Source of the DNA: Chara braunii
Taxonomy: Eukaryota; Streptophyta; Charophyceae; Charales; Characeae
Direction of reading: 5' to 3'
DNA length: 27,831 bases
NCBI GenBank assembly: GCA_003427395.1
Contig: BFEA01000546.1
Span: forward strand, 460,064 to 487,894
A model generated the notes under the pieces. That model searched no databases and was not told the DNA's origin. It saw only the letters and a program-made list of their open reading frames with translations. Below are positions 1 through 8,975 of the stretch, piece by piece (the stretch's first letter is position 1; each line of letters opens with the position of its first letter). Made by a program: the position numbers and the translations under genes.

Positions 1-358
1 AAAGGAAAAACGGCTGCCAGTTCTGTCGTTTTCTACTTCAGAAGTAATACAAAGAGAACGTTTTGAGAGATCGCGACCCTCATCATGACTGAATCTGGCC
101 TGCAAGAACCCTACCATACAGACTGCAATTACCGTTGAGGTTCTGACAGGTTGGACGTGCCGGGCGACACTCGTGCAAAGAAATTCTGATTTTCTTCCTT
201 TAAAAAAACAAAAAAAAAAACATTCCAGGAAAAACGGTTGTCAGTTGCGTCGTTTTCTACTTCCGAAGTAATAAGAAGATAACGTTTTGAGAAATTGCGA
301 CCCTCATCATGACTGAATCTGGCCTGCAAGAACCCTACCATACAGACTGCAATAACCC
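1..358 (+). repeat. Two direct repeat copies, 224-bp period
   Basis: Positions 1-133 and about 227-358 are the same sequence with scattered substitutions. The segment beginning CATCATGACTGAATCTGGCC occurs at 81 and again at 305, so the period is 224 bp. The first copy is cut by the window edge. The 90-bp spacer is A-rich. No coding function is supported. It may be the end of a longer tandem array or two LTR-derived fragments. Confidence 0.85.
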
Positions 359-640
359 TACCACACACAGAGTGTTCCCGAACTACAGGTTACTAAAAGC
401 TTTCAGGCCAACGCGCGGTCTCCAAAAAAAATTTGGCTGCCCGTTTTTTAAATTACGCGAGCAAGGGGGCCGGGTCTACTACCGCCCCTCACAACTTCTT
501 TTTTTTTTTTTTGACCCCCATTTTTGGAGGTGCGCCGCATGCAGTGCGCGCACGTGGTGCGGGATGCGCGGTGCGGCGCACGTGCGCAGTGCAGCGCATC
601 GCGATGCGCCGCATGTATGGTGTATACCCATTGCCATCAT
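359..640. repeat. T-run and GC-rich inverted-repeat patch
   Basis: A poly(T) run (about 498-512) is followed by a GC-rich patch (about 530-615) built from permutations of TGCGC, GCGCAC and CGCAT. TGCGCCGCATG occurs at both its edges, and GCGCACGTG/CACGTGCGC are inverted copies. It lies beside the point where the minus-strand pol gene at 637-1648 breaks off, so it may mark a rearrangement or insertion junction. No gene is seen. Confidence 0.6.
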
Positions 641-1648
641 CTAGTTGTAGAACAGCACCTATACCATACTGACTTGCATAGCTCCTCTAGCTTCCTTGGG
701 GACATTCTGTAGATAACTCCCTTAGGAGTCCTAATGCCAGGCTCTATCTCAATGCGATGTTGGATAGGCCGCTGCACTACTCCTGTAGGTGGCTTAGCTA
801 AGTCTGTATATTCCTCCAGCAGCTTGACAATAGTAGGTTCTATGGGCTTGTCTTCCTTAGGCTCAGTAACAGGTCTAACATAGGCTAAAAAGACATATTC
901 TTCTAGTCGCTCCTTCCTCACTAATCGCGTGAACGCGGGAGCACTGAGACAGCAATGTGCCAAAGAGTTGTCTATCCCTGACATATGGAACAGACGAGCA
1001 GTCTTAACTTCGCCTGACGGACTAGGGAGCCTACACTCATGCTCTCTCAAATGGAGTGTGACCCCTGCTGCCTCTCCCCAGTCCATTCCTAGGACTATAT
1101 CGAACGGAAGGTTGTCTTCTACGAGGAGAGTCAAGGAATGGAGGATTTTTTCTACCTTCCCATCCTTCTCTAGGCGAAAGTACGCCTGGACTCCCTCTAC
1201 GCACTCCTCGATTCGAATTGTGTGATTATATGCGAGGATACTAACTATAGGCTCTTCCAACTTTTGGACCTTTAAAATCAGCTTTAACTTCTGCAGCGCT
1301 TTTCTACTTATATAGCTTCGTGTGGCCCCACTATCTATAAGGGCCCCTACTCTGCCTCTGAAAATCTCTACATCTACTAATACTAGTTGTCCTTTAGCTT
1401 CTTTGTTCTCCTTCAACTCTTTTGCCACGCCTGTGAGGGAAGTACCCAGAGAGACTCTAATACAAGCAATCTCCGGACAGCTATCTGGGCACTGGCCGAC
1501 AACCTCTGCCATAGACACATTTGGTTTGGGAGTTTCTCTGTGGTGCGCGCACTCTTCTCCACATGGCCTAGGGATAGGGGCAGTTGCAACCCTTATCGGC
1601 GGTTGCCTTTGCTGCCTGCGCAGCACTCCGGGCTTCTCTATATTTAGG
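637..1648 (-). pseudogene. Retrotransposon aspartic protease plus start of RT region
   Basis: An open frame of about 337 codons with no credible start, as expected for an internal part of a gag-pol polyprotein. Counting from codon 1626, the retropepsin active-site motif IDSGAT is at about residues 97-102 and the flap/C-terminal motif FDIVLGMDW at about 175-183. About 120 residues later the pattern RIEIEPG...YRMSPRKLEEL matches the stretch just before the RT domain in Ty3/gypsy Pol. The frame then drifts to a stop at 637, inside unrelated GC-rich sequence, so the RT catalytic core is missing. It is in a different frame from the upstream zinc knuckle. Protease would cleave the Gag-Pol precursor in the virus-like particle. 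Confidence 0.88.
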
Positions 1649-1981
1649 TCAGTACTTTATAATGTGGCCCGGATCACCGCAGTAGATGCACTGATCCTGG
1701 TCGATTCGCCTCTGCCAAACAGACTATTCTAAGCCCAGATCTTCCCAAGGTCTGCCCTCTAGCAGACCAAGGTGCCATCCACCCCTTCCATAGGATGACC
1801 GATTGAAACAAGAGCGGTTTTGCGGGGGACCTTGACCCCTACCTCCCGCTTGGCGATTTCCCCTACCGCCAACCCCCTGATCGCTCTGTCCACGACCACT
1901 TGAAGCCTGGCCCCCTTGGCCCCGGCCTCCTCCTCTTCCTTGCGGCCTCCCTCCAGCCGCGACAGCAGCGTAAGTCCTCCC
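1649..1981 (-). pseudogene. Gag C-terminus: RGG-like tract and broken CCHC knuckle
   Basis: Reading on in the frame of the Gag ORF past its TAG (1982-1984) gives a Gly/Arg/Gln-rich tract with repeated GRG, GGR and RGQ, a nucleic-acid-binding composition. After a second in-frame TAG (1724-1726) comes CIYCGDPGHIIKY. Ligand codons are Cys 1688-1690, Cys 1679-1681 and His 1664-1666. The codon at 1649-1651, exactly where C-X2-C-X4-H-X4-C needs its last Cys, is TGA. This frame is preferred over the other long open frame here (1759-1995) because it is collinear with Gag and contains the knuckle. Such knuckles bind genomic RNA for packaging. Confidence 0.8.
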
Positions 1982-2485
1982 CTAACTATCGCCACTCTCT
2001 TCCTCTTCCAGGCCCCACTTTATCTGATCATATGGGACCTCGTCCATACCACCCTCATCTAACGTAAGGATCAGGTGATCCTTGCCCTTAACATGACCCG
2101 AGATGGTACGGCCCTTCCACTTCTTTCCCTTGTCCGGGTCCTTATGCCAAAAAGTGGAAACCGGCATGGATTGCGCCTCAAATGCTACCACTTCCCTACT
2201 CAAAGTATCGTAGGTCATGGTAGACTCTCTGCTCCTCTCGAAAAAGTGCCCGCGCAGAAACTCGGGCATGGCACGATAAAACAGGTTGACCAATTGGGTC
2301 TCTGTGACCCCATGATCAGGGACGGAGACCAACTCATCCATCACGCCCTTGAGTGCCCTTGCACTCTTCCAGTGGCGAGTATGGATGGTCTGCAGCTTGC
2401 CAGAAGCTCTAACGCTTCGTGTGACATCTGCAAACCTTTCGCGCAACAACTTAAAGAAATCACTCAGGGGGTAATCTGGGAATAC
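1982..2485 (-). pseudogene. Gag, second half
   Basis: About 165 codons continuing the Gag domain: SDFFKLLRERFADV at the start, then a helical stretch with RHWKSARALKGVMDEL, and a basic C-terminal part (KDPDKGKKWKGR). This resembles the second half of plant and algal retrotransposon Gag (retrotransposon gag domain family). It is one frame off from the first half. The overlap near 2470-2485, where both frames read through, places the frameshift within a few codons. It ends at TAG 1982-1984, beyond which the same frame continues into the RGG/knuckle tract, so this stop is probably a mutation. Gag would form the virus-like particle shell. Confidence 0.8.
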
Positions 2486-2928
2486 GCGACCATATCGTCA
2501 TCACACTTTGCAGCACGGTAGAGCGATCTGGCGAAGCTAGCGGCTTCATCCCTAAGAGCGTGGAAAGCAATGAGGACATGTTCCTCAGGAGATATCTTCT
2601 GCAAGCGAAGGTACGAGTTCACGTTTGCCTCCCAATTGTCGAAGTTCTCCTCCCTCTTCCCACTATATGGATAAGGGAACTTCTTTTTTACAGGCTCTCT
2701 ACGGGGACGAAATTCCTCCTCTTTGGGAGCAGCAAGCTTTGCGCCGCCAGTGCACAATCGCTCAGTATTCTCCAATCTAGCCTTCATCTCAGTGCCTACA
2801 TGCACCATCATTTCCCGTGCAAACTCTCTGAAGCTTACACGAATGGATCGCAATGTAACATCCTAACTCCTAGAAACCTGGTACTGCTCATTGTAAGCAT
2901 TTGTCAGGCGTTCTATATTTTTCGCCAT
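2464..2928 (-). pseudogene. Gag, first half
   Basis: The most plausible start is ATG at 2926-2928 (MAKNIERLTNAYNEQYQ...), in frame with the domain. One in-frame TAG at 2863-2865 interrupts it. After that come FREFAREMMVHVG, a basic segment, and YSGKREENFDNWEANVNSYL followed by ISPEEHVLIAFHALRDEAASF, the pattern of a retrotransposon Gag N-terminal half (aromatic/Trp cluster, then helix). The frame ends at 2464-2466 only because of a one-base shift relative to the second half. Dead copy. Confidence 0.8.
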
Positions 2929-3336
2929 CACTTCCAGAGAGAAGGTTAACCGACCCCCCATTTTCAGGTCAATTTATAAGAAAACCATAAGGCCATTTCA
3001 ACCAAACTCCACACCAATGTATAGAGTGCACTTCTTACTAACATATTTAAAACACGTCATCCAAATTTCAGGATTTTCAGGCCTCCCAACAGCACAAATT
3101 TTAATAACCCAAATAATACCAAATTTGGCAGACAGCAACCTTAAACCAAAACAAAAACAGGCAAAAAAACAAAAAAAACAAAAAACCAAAAATTTGACCC
3201 CCAAACCCTAATTTCAGTTTTGGTCCCATTAGTCAGGAGCTGAAAATGGAGGTCCCCGTTAACCATTTGTGCACTTCCATCTTTCCCTGGATATCCGCTT
3301 GTGCCGCTAACTGTTCTCTCTGATGCTTAATCTCTT
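2929..3336 (-). other. Non-coding stretch between coiled-coil ORF and Gag
   Basis: The minus strand is T-rich with repeated TTTTTTTG blocks (about 3160-3205) and no sustained frame. The coiled-coil ORF upstream can be extended after a one-base shift through EELEEIKHQREQLAAQADIQ to a stop at 3233-3235. The rest may be an intron-like spacer or an insertion. I could not fix splice sites, so this is only a description. Confidence 0.45.
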
Positions 3337-3868
3337 CTAACTCTTTCGCCACCTTGCTAGCTCTTCTATCCTCTTCTTCTTCTCTCTGGTCAGACGCAAT
3401 TTCCATTCTGATTGCTTATCCTCCTCTATCGTCTGTCGTTTGAGAGGATCTGCTTCGACTTCTATCTCTTTGATCACCGCCTCCTGTTCTTCTCTGGGGA
3501 CATACAACATCGCCTCCTCTGTTTCCCCCAATGACAGGTTGGCCACCCACTCAGACACCTTCTCGATCCAGGGATCTTCCTTCCTCGTGCCACTAGACTC
3601 CCCTCTCTCCCTTGTGGTTCTCCTGATGAGGGGCTCTTCCTCTTCTGCCTTCTTCTCCTCTTCCTCTTCTTCATATACTGCCTTCATTTTTTCTTCCTCC
3701 TCCTTCTTCAACTTCTCCATCTCTTCCTCTAACTGCTTTCTCTTGGCCGCTTGCTCCTGCAACAGGGCCAACTTTTTGGTCTGTTTCACCACCTCCTTCT
3801 TCTCTTTTCTGGCCTTATGCTCAGCCAAAATTCTTGCTGCCTCCTCCTCCTGCTCCTGGGTGTTCTAC
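3337..3868 (-). pseudogene. Acidic coiled-coil protein, Gag-associated
   Basis: An open frame of about 176 codons from a TAG near 3868, with no ATG at the front; the first residues are TQEQEEEAARILAEHKA. It is dominated by Lys/Glu heptads and poly-Glu blocks, predicting a long charged coiled coil, followed by WIEKVSEWVANLSLGETEEAM and a second charged helix. It lies about 400 bp upstream of Gag in the same orientation, and similar Lys/Glu-rich leaders precede Gag in some algal retroelements, so I infer an N-terminal Gag part. The lack of ATG and an AG just before the frame suggest a 3' splice site or a lost front exon. A one-base shift near 3350 cuts the C-terminus. A host gene fragment is possible. 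Confidence 0.6.
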
Positions 3869-4045
3869 ACGTGAACGTGTTCTAGAATCCCAGCTGAAAG
3901 AGAAGATCCCAAAGGATCCCCCAGAGGGAGAACCCCACGAGCAAGTCTTACATGGGGTAGTCATCCATGGTGTCAGGTGCACGACAGTGATTGTCCCACT
4001 CCTCACCACTTAGACCTACCCACTTGACTGACTGACTGACTGTCT
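3869..4045. other. Leader segment, no gene
   Basis: On the minus strand a short frame starts at ATG about 3969 (MDDYPM) and meets TAA at once, where the context GTAAGA resembles a splice donor. The phase does not join cleanly to the coiled-coil frame, so an exon here is not supported. A GACT tandem (GACTGACTGACTGACTG) lies at about 4025-4042. Confidence 0.3.
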
Positions 4046-4620
4046 ATGGACCACAAAGCCCTACCCTTCGATCCAACCAGGTTACCACGGCCGACGGAAG
4101 CTTTCGCCACCACTGTCCTTTACAATCCAAACACTGATGCCCAGCACCTGCAGTCAATCCCACCTGGCTTTCTCTCCGGTTCAGACCCTGACAACTATGG
4201 TCTCTAGCCTAGACCTACTTCTAAGTTGTCACTACAGAACTTCAACGCTGATCAGGAGGCATTTAAGGAGATCCCCCATAGCTCCTCAAGAATTCTTTAA
4301 CGTCGCAAACAGGACGACGTGATCAGCAAGTCCTCTCAAGACTTAGACAGCCCGTTGTGCACCCCACAACTCGGATTTTGGGCCACCCATGCCACAATGT
4401 TGAGCCCGCCGGTCAGTACCGGTCCTTGGGAGGGTTTGTCCTCCGGGACGTGTCAGTTGTCAGACATGGAATTAAGCCCTACTCAGCCCGTGTGGGTTTG
4501 GTCAACGCGGCTCTATCCTTCATACACGGAGTTCCTATCACCTGGACAAAAAAGACTAAATGCAGAAAGAAGAGACAGACAAACTCAGCAAGTACCATGG
4601 GGTGAGTGCACATCCATAGG
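4046..4620 (+). pseudogene. Degraded ORF, function unknown
   Basis: ATG at 4046-4048 opens a frame beginning MDHKALPFDPTRLPRP, stopped by TAG at 4205-4207. The same frame continues (PRPTSKLSLQNFNADQEAFK) to TAA near 4302. Further on, the frame starting near 4357 reads more naturally (SLGGFVLRDVSVVRHGIK, then AALSFIHGVPITW). The residue texture is protein-like and the breaks look like mutations, but I recognise no family. It is antisense to the surrounding retroelement and may be an independent insertion in its leader. Confidence 0.4.
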
Positions 4621-4689
4621 GCGAGGGAATAGGCTAAGGGCTTGGCGAGATTATACCAACTCCAGCCTGGACAATTTCGTGGTCAGCAG

Positions 4690-4856
4690 CTCCGGTCAAT
4701 GCCTTGGTTAGCGCGGTCAACCTTCGTCAATGCCCCGGTCATCCCTCGTTCAATGCCCGGTCAACCCTCGGTCAACGCCCGCTCAACCCTCGGTCAATGC
4801 CCTGTCAACCCTCGGTCAACGTCGGAGTCAACGCCTTAGTCAACCCTCACTTCGGC
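4690..4856 (+). repeat. GGTCAA(C/T) minisatellite
   Basis: Eleven or more copies of a 10-14-bp half-unit, GGTCAATGCCC or GGTCAACCCTC, alternate in a roughly 24-bp compound period. All reading frames stay open as an artefact of the repeat. Confidence 0.85.
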
Positions 4857-5125
4857 TATGGCTGCCGACACTTCTTCTCGCACAGTCCCTCACTCCTCTT
4901 TCTCCCTCCTTTCTACTTCCTCACTTCTCTCTTTCTTCACCCTCGGTTATGTCCGCCTTCTCCTTCATTGCCCCTCCTTCCTCCCTCCTCAGCTATGGTT
5001 TTTTCTCCTTTCTCGTCTCTCCTCCCTCCTTCGCTTCACCTTCTCTTTCTCTCTCCTCTATGTCCGAGCTCCGCGGCTATGGTCGCCTTCTTTCTCCTTG
5101 GACCGCACAACAATCTTCTATCACT

Positions 5126-5128
<3 letters not shown>

Positions 5129-5201
<73 letters not shown>

Positions 5202-5220
5202 TCTCTCTCTCTCTCTCTCT
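5129..5220 (+). repeat. (CT)n microsatellite with CA interruption
   Basis: About 92 bp of CT dinucleotides broken once by CACACACACA at 5191-5200. Confidence 0.97.
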
Positions 5221-5359
5221 TCGTCGTTGCCCTTCTTGCAGGTACGCGGCGCCTTCCTCCTACGGCGCGGCTATGGCGAACCTCCTTCCTCAATGGCGCG
5301 GTGCAGCTATGGCGCCCGACGGTGGACAACAACAGCGGCGTGTGAGATAACGGGAACCA

Positions 5360-5371
5360 GCTCCGATACCA
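5360..5371 (-). other. Primer-binding site, initiator-Met tRNA type
   Basis: The minus strand reads TGGTATCGGAGC. The usual plant initiator-Met primer-binding site is TGGTATCAGAGC, so 11 of 12 bases agree. It sits two bases downstream (in element sense) of the putative 5' LTR. The same G variant occurs in the second site at 7566-7577, which suggests the host tRNA carries the compensating base. It would prime minus-strand DNA synthesis. Confidence 0.75.
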
Positions 5372-5805
5372 ACGGAATCATACTCGCTTTATTCTTCAAC
5401 TCGCATACATGCAAACAGATGGGAAGGCAAACTGGCACTCAGCGCCCACTCAAAACTCAGAGACATGGAACTTGAGAACACAGTTCAGATGCAAACTCAA
5501 CTCGTCAGGCTATGGCGCAATAGCGCCTGTACATCCCACTCTCGACTGTCCACCACTGTTCGCACACACACGCACTCACTCTGGATCACCCTGAATATCC
5601 CACACGCACACGCACACACTAACCCTTTGTCTCCTACCTTCTACCTCGGCGGCTATGGCCGCTACTAACTTCTAATACTAACACTAGCAGTCTTCTCACC
5701 CACTTCAACTACGGGCATCTGCAGACCACCTTCGCACAAGACGCTCGGGCAGCGCTTCCGCATGGCGCACAGCAGAATGAATGAATGGCTGGGCGCTGCC
5801 GCTTG

Positions 5806-5822
5806 ATTTATACTTCTATTGG
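5806..5822 (-). promoter_or_regulatory. LTR promoter: CCAAT and TATA elements
   Basis: The minus strand reads CCAAT, six bases, then TATAAAT. The spacing is shorter than usual for a CCAAT box, so the TATA element is the stronger call. Transcription would start about 25-30 bp on, near 5775-5780. Confidence 0.5.
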
Positions 5823-6020
5823 CCGCTGGTTTGCCCCTTTCCCACCGGGCCCTTGGTGCACACAATCCCACATGGTACTTGCTGACTGGACTAAGTGCGA
5901 CTGGGACTGGTACCGCAAACTCAGCACGGTAGGACTCCCCACTTGCCCACTTGCCTATGACTTAGTGGTGGGACCCTCTCGAAAGGTCGCTTCCGGAGCT
6001 TCCGGAAGCCTACGGGCTGG

Positions 6021-6113
6021 CCTTTCAGGTACTGTAGCAGCTACGACCTTGACCTTTCAGGATTGTAGCAGCTACGATGTTGACCTTTCAGAAAAGCTAC
6101 AGCTACAACCACT
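6021..6113 (-). repeat. Three 31-bp tandem repeats in putative U3
   Basis: Units at about 6021-6052, 6053-6083 and 6084-6113 each begin CCTTTCAG. The first two contain the palindromic core GTAGCAGCTAC. Direct repeats upstream of the TATA box are typical of LTR enhancers, but activity is unproven. Confidence 0.65.
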
Positions 6114-6190
6114 ACGATAACTTTGACCCCTATGCGACAGACCTACAGTTCAAGACCCGACAACTACGCAAACCTACGACAGACAACATA

Positions 6191-6710
6191 TGACCCCTAA
6201 GACGCAGGTTACGGGTTCAAACTCACGGGGTACTGTACACAGGTGAGCGAGGTCTAGGAATCGAGCCCTGGGATCTGCATCCGCTACTGCAAAGGTGAAA
6301 ACCGTTTCACCTACCTTCTTCCCCCGAATACAACGTACGGTCATTTAAGTTGTATTGGGGGGAAAGATACCCCAAATTCAGCTATAATGACGGTACGTTG
6401 TATTCGGGGGAAGACAGTAGTGTAAAAGCATCCTTTCATCCTTCTGTGCAGCTCCCTTTCTACCACTCTGTTGTAGCGTGTCCCTAACCCGACGCCTATT
6501 GCACCGGTTTTCCTGTGAGAAACTGTTCGAACCTCACCTAGTACTCAGAATTGTAATATTTTACTCATCTGCTTTGAGTGAAAGGGTTTCACCCAGTTCG
6601 CGTGACAATCGCAGATCCCAGGGCTCGATCCCTAGACTTACCCCCTAAACCCCTGTACAGCTACCCGTTGACCCTGTGCGCCTCGAACCCGTGACCTGTT
6701 CCCTAAAACG
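6191..6710. mobile_element. Foldback element with nested palindrome
   Basis: Left arm 6191-6278 and right arm 6611-6706 are imperfect inverted copies; the inner part TCTAGGxATCGAGCCCTGGG matches with one difference. Nested inside is a second inverted repeat, 6318-6345 against 6386-6413, with 27 of 28 positions matching and a 40-bp loop. Small hairpins GTGAAA/TTTCAC lie at 6295-6310 and near 6580-6597. There is no ORF, so it is non-autonomous. The arms carry tRNA B-box-like strings (GGCTCGATTCC), so it could also be two inverted tRNA-derived repeats. No target duplication was identified. Confidence 0.7.
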
Positions 6711-7565
6711 TATGTTTGGATCTCGTGTGTATAATCGGGTCACGTAGACTTGACCCGTAGACCTTAGTTTTAGCAGTCCTAGGGTCAGTCCTGTAGGTTC
6801 GGCCTAAGTGTAGTGAACTGTCAGTCAAACATAGACGCATCACTGCTGATGTGGTCTGCTGACATGGCCTGCTGATGTGGCAACTCACCAATGCCGCCGC
6901 AGGGGTACCCGGAAGCAGATGAAGAAGATAAGACCAGAGGTGGCAACAACGTAGGTGGGGAGGGGTGGGTGGGATAAATAGCCCAGATAAGGAGCCACTA
7001 ATAAAAAAAGAAAAGTTTGAACTTTGCAAAAAAATACTCGTTTCGTTTTTTTTTTTTTTTGTAAATTCAGTAGGTCTCCCAATTCCCTCTAAAGTACCAA
7101 TGAGAAAAAAAAAATTCAAAACTTTCAGACTGCCAATGATTGCCGATAGTAAAAAAAAATTCTAGAACTGCAAAAAAAAAACTCAGAAAAATAAATAAAA
7201 AGAATATTCAGAATTACTCAGATGGGAATACACGAAGTTTGGAAAATGGTAACTGCAAGAGGGATTTCCCGTATCCTTTTTGAACAAAAAAAACGAATTT
7301 CGGAAATAACAGAATATTCCGGCTTTCCGAATAGCGGGAAATAAAAAGGAAATCGAAAGTTTTGACGAAAAAATATTCCGGATTTTCAACAACGAAATTT
7401 TGAATTTTCAGAAGAAAAACGAAAACGGAAATTTCAGGTGTTGCGCTATTGCGATTTTCCCCCAACAGAAATAGCGGGAAAACAAAATCCAAGAAAAAAA
7501 AGAAAATTTTGATTTTCAGCAGTTAAGTCCAGATGTCGATCAGGTTGTCCTGATTCACATGCGTA
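6711..7565. other. A/T-rich stretch, no recognisable gene
   Basis: In element sense (minus) this lies downstream of the second primer-binding site, so it should be the internal region of the second LTR element, yet I find no Gag or Pol motif. 6840-6960 contains a TGCTGA(T/C)(G/A)TGG repeat. 7000-7500 is rich in A8-10 runs and AATAGCGGGAAA words (7330, 7470). Confidence 0.5.
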
Positions 7566-7577
7566 GCTCCGATACCA
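7566..7577 (-). other. Second primer-binding site, initiator-Met type
   Basis: The minus strand reads TGGTATCGGAGC, identical to the site at 5360-5371. It is separated by two bases (7578-7579) from an LTR end that reads CATGTAACA on the minus strand, the expected geometry for an LTR followed by its primer-binding site. Confidence 0.85.
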
Positions 7578-8265
7578 ACTGTTACATGCCCAGTCGGGCA
7601 ATGTGTGGGAGCCAAGGATCCGCAAAGTGATGAAAAGGACTGAAAGGACAATGCAGTGTTAATGAAATCTCAACAAGCAATGTTCATCCTGATACATGCA
7701 AAATGGTACTCCGTAGCACAGTGGGAGACCTGGATACGAGTCCTAACTTGACTGGGACTGACATGGCATCTCATGATACATACACATGTCAGAAGAGGAG
7801 GGATACCGAACTATGTGATACCGTAATGGTGCAAAACAGAACAAGGACCGACCTGCTGCACATAGTACAAGATAGCGCAGCGGAATGCTAAGATATCAAT
7901 GATCATCCCAACCAATGTCGTAATACAGACCCAACGTTCATCATCATCGTTGCAAGGTGTGAAAGGCCTGGCAGCTTACACAGAAGAGCGCGCCAGGTCC
8001 AACCATACACACACGAGGAGAGAAAGGATCAGACAAAGGAGGAGAGGGGAGATGGGAATGTCGCCAACACCAAGTCTTTGGTACAAGCCCCAAATAATCC
8101 CTCGTCAAATGTCTGAACCCCAATGTCGAGTCTGGTTCCAAATGTCGTCAAGTCTCAAAGTCACAAGTCTCTCTCTCCCGTAGTCTGCAGATACTGAGAA
8201 GTCAGGTAGCGACAGGGTGAAGAACAGATGGTGGACTGAGAAGAGGAAGAGAAGAACTCTCTCTC

Positions 8266-8276
8266 TCTCTCTCTTT
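8266..8276 (+). repeat. Short CT tract in LTR
   Basis: A short CT run lies around 8255-8277 within the LTR. The region on either side, 8400-8470, has two copies of TAGCGCCCAGCGCTG about 40 bp apart, each a small palindrome (AGCGCCCAGCGCT). Confidence 0.5.
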
Positions 8277-8616
8277 CGATCCAGTACTAACCTGTGAAGT
8301 TGGCGCCTTGCTGCAGGTACCTCGAAGATGAAGCTGGAGCTATGGCGCCACAGGTAAGCCTCCCTGGCCTCCGCCAACCATCTCTCTCCCACTCTACTCT
8401 AGCTCCCTAATAGCGCCCAGCGCTGAAGACTACAACTAACGCTACTAGCGCCCAGCGCTGGAGTATACTGCTAGCGCTAATACTACTGCGGCGCCCCTCG
8501 AGAGTGCTGCTGCCGAATCCTGAAGACTACTGCCTCCGGCCTCCTGCACGTGAACTGCCTGGGAAGTTCCCACGAACTGCGTCTCACTACCTGCCGGTCT
8601 GCAGGGCGGGCCAGTC

Positions 8617-8624
8617 CTATATAG
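8617..8624 (-). promoter_or_regulatory. LTR TATA box
   Basis: CTATATAG reads the same on both strands. GC-rich inverted words GGGCCAG...CTGGCCC flank it (about 8607-8633). Its place within the LTR fits a U3 promoter directing minus-strand transcription. Confidence 0.55.
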
Positions 8625-8810
8625 TGCTGGCCCGTCCGGGAGGCTGCTCTTGGCAATGCCAAAACGTGCCAGGATCTGGTGTTGCAGCCCAAACAGAGGT
8701 TGTCTTGGGGACAGGACAAAATAGCCTGTGCCTAAAACCCTGGTTTTGGTGCCTGAGTTTCAGGGCAGGTCAGTCTGATGAGGGCCCGAAAATGGCCCTT
8801 CGTTTTAGGC

Positions 8811-8975
8811 TAAAAAGGCTCACTGACAGTCCCTTTTTAGGCTGAAACGACACAGAGCCTGTAGGCCCCTGTTTTCAGGCTTTCGAGCTGAACAGACACG
8901 GGGCCTGTAGGCCCTTAATTTCAGGCTTTCAGCCTGAAGGACGCAGGGCCTGGAAAATGGCCCTCGTGTGCAGGC
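8811..8975 (-). repeat. 46-bp tandem repeats in U3 of second LTR
   Basis: About three and a half units built on TTTCAGGCTTT...GGGCCTGTAGGCCC. GCCTGTAG recurs at 8857 and 8903, giving a 46-bp period. GGAAAATGGCCCT or a near form flanks the array at about 8788 and 8951. Confidence 0.75.

Larger units (their letters stand above)
4853..5660 (+). repeat. Pyrimidine-rich leader with recurrent CTATGG word
   Basis: The words GGCTATGGC, AGCTATGG and close forms (TTATGTCC, CTATGTCC) recur near 4854, 4943, 4992, 5057, 5072, 5268, 5305, 5511 and 5651, each followed by C/T-rich sequence. On the minus strand, the sense of the retroelement, the word is GCCATAGCC. A related GAGCTATGGCGCC lies in the second LTR at about 8337. 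It may be a decayed tandem repeat. It is not a coding region, although two frames are open across the CT tract. Confidence 0.5.
640..6115 (-). mobile_element. Truncated Ty3/gypsy-like LTR retrotransposon
   Basis: Parts lie in transcription order on the minus strand: putative 5' LTR (5374 to about 6115), primer-binding site (5360-5371), repeat-rich leader, coiled-coil Gag part (3868-3337), Gag (2928-1982), RGG-like tract and CCHC knuckle (1981-1649), aspartic protease and the lead-in to reverse transcriptase (1648-637). RT, RNase H, integrase and the 3' LTR are absent, so the element is cut near 640. At least three frameshifts and four in-frame stops show it is dead. Order and motifs are seen; assignment of all parts to one insertion is inferred. 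The protease-before-RT arrangement and the pre-RT linker fit Ty3/gypsy, but without integrase the superfamily is not proven. Confidence 0.75.
5374..6115 (-). mobile_element. Putative 5' LTR of the truncated retrotransposon
   Basis: It lies directly upstream (element sense) of the primer-binding site. On the minus strand there is CCAAT at 5818-5822, TATAAAT at 5806-5812, and AATAAA at 5388-5393 near the LTR 3' edge: promoter and poly(A) signals in the right order. Three 31-bp direct repeats lie in the putative U3. I could not find TG...CA ends, and the outer limit near 6115 is a guess. No partner LTR is in the window, so identity by duplication cannot be shown. Confidence 0.5.

Noticed and set aside
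1759-1995. Open minus-strand frame beginning at GTG 1995
   Set aside because: It is out of frame with Gag and lacks the zinc knuckle. The Gag frame gives an RGG-like tract and a CCHC motif, so this one is a shadow.
4704-5475. Three long plus-strand frames of ~205 residues
   Set aside because: All three frames are open simultaneously through C/T-rich and CT-repeat DNA, which is compositional.
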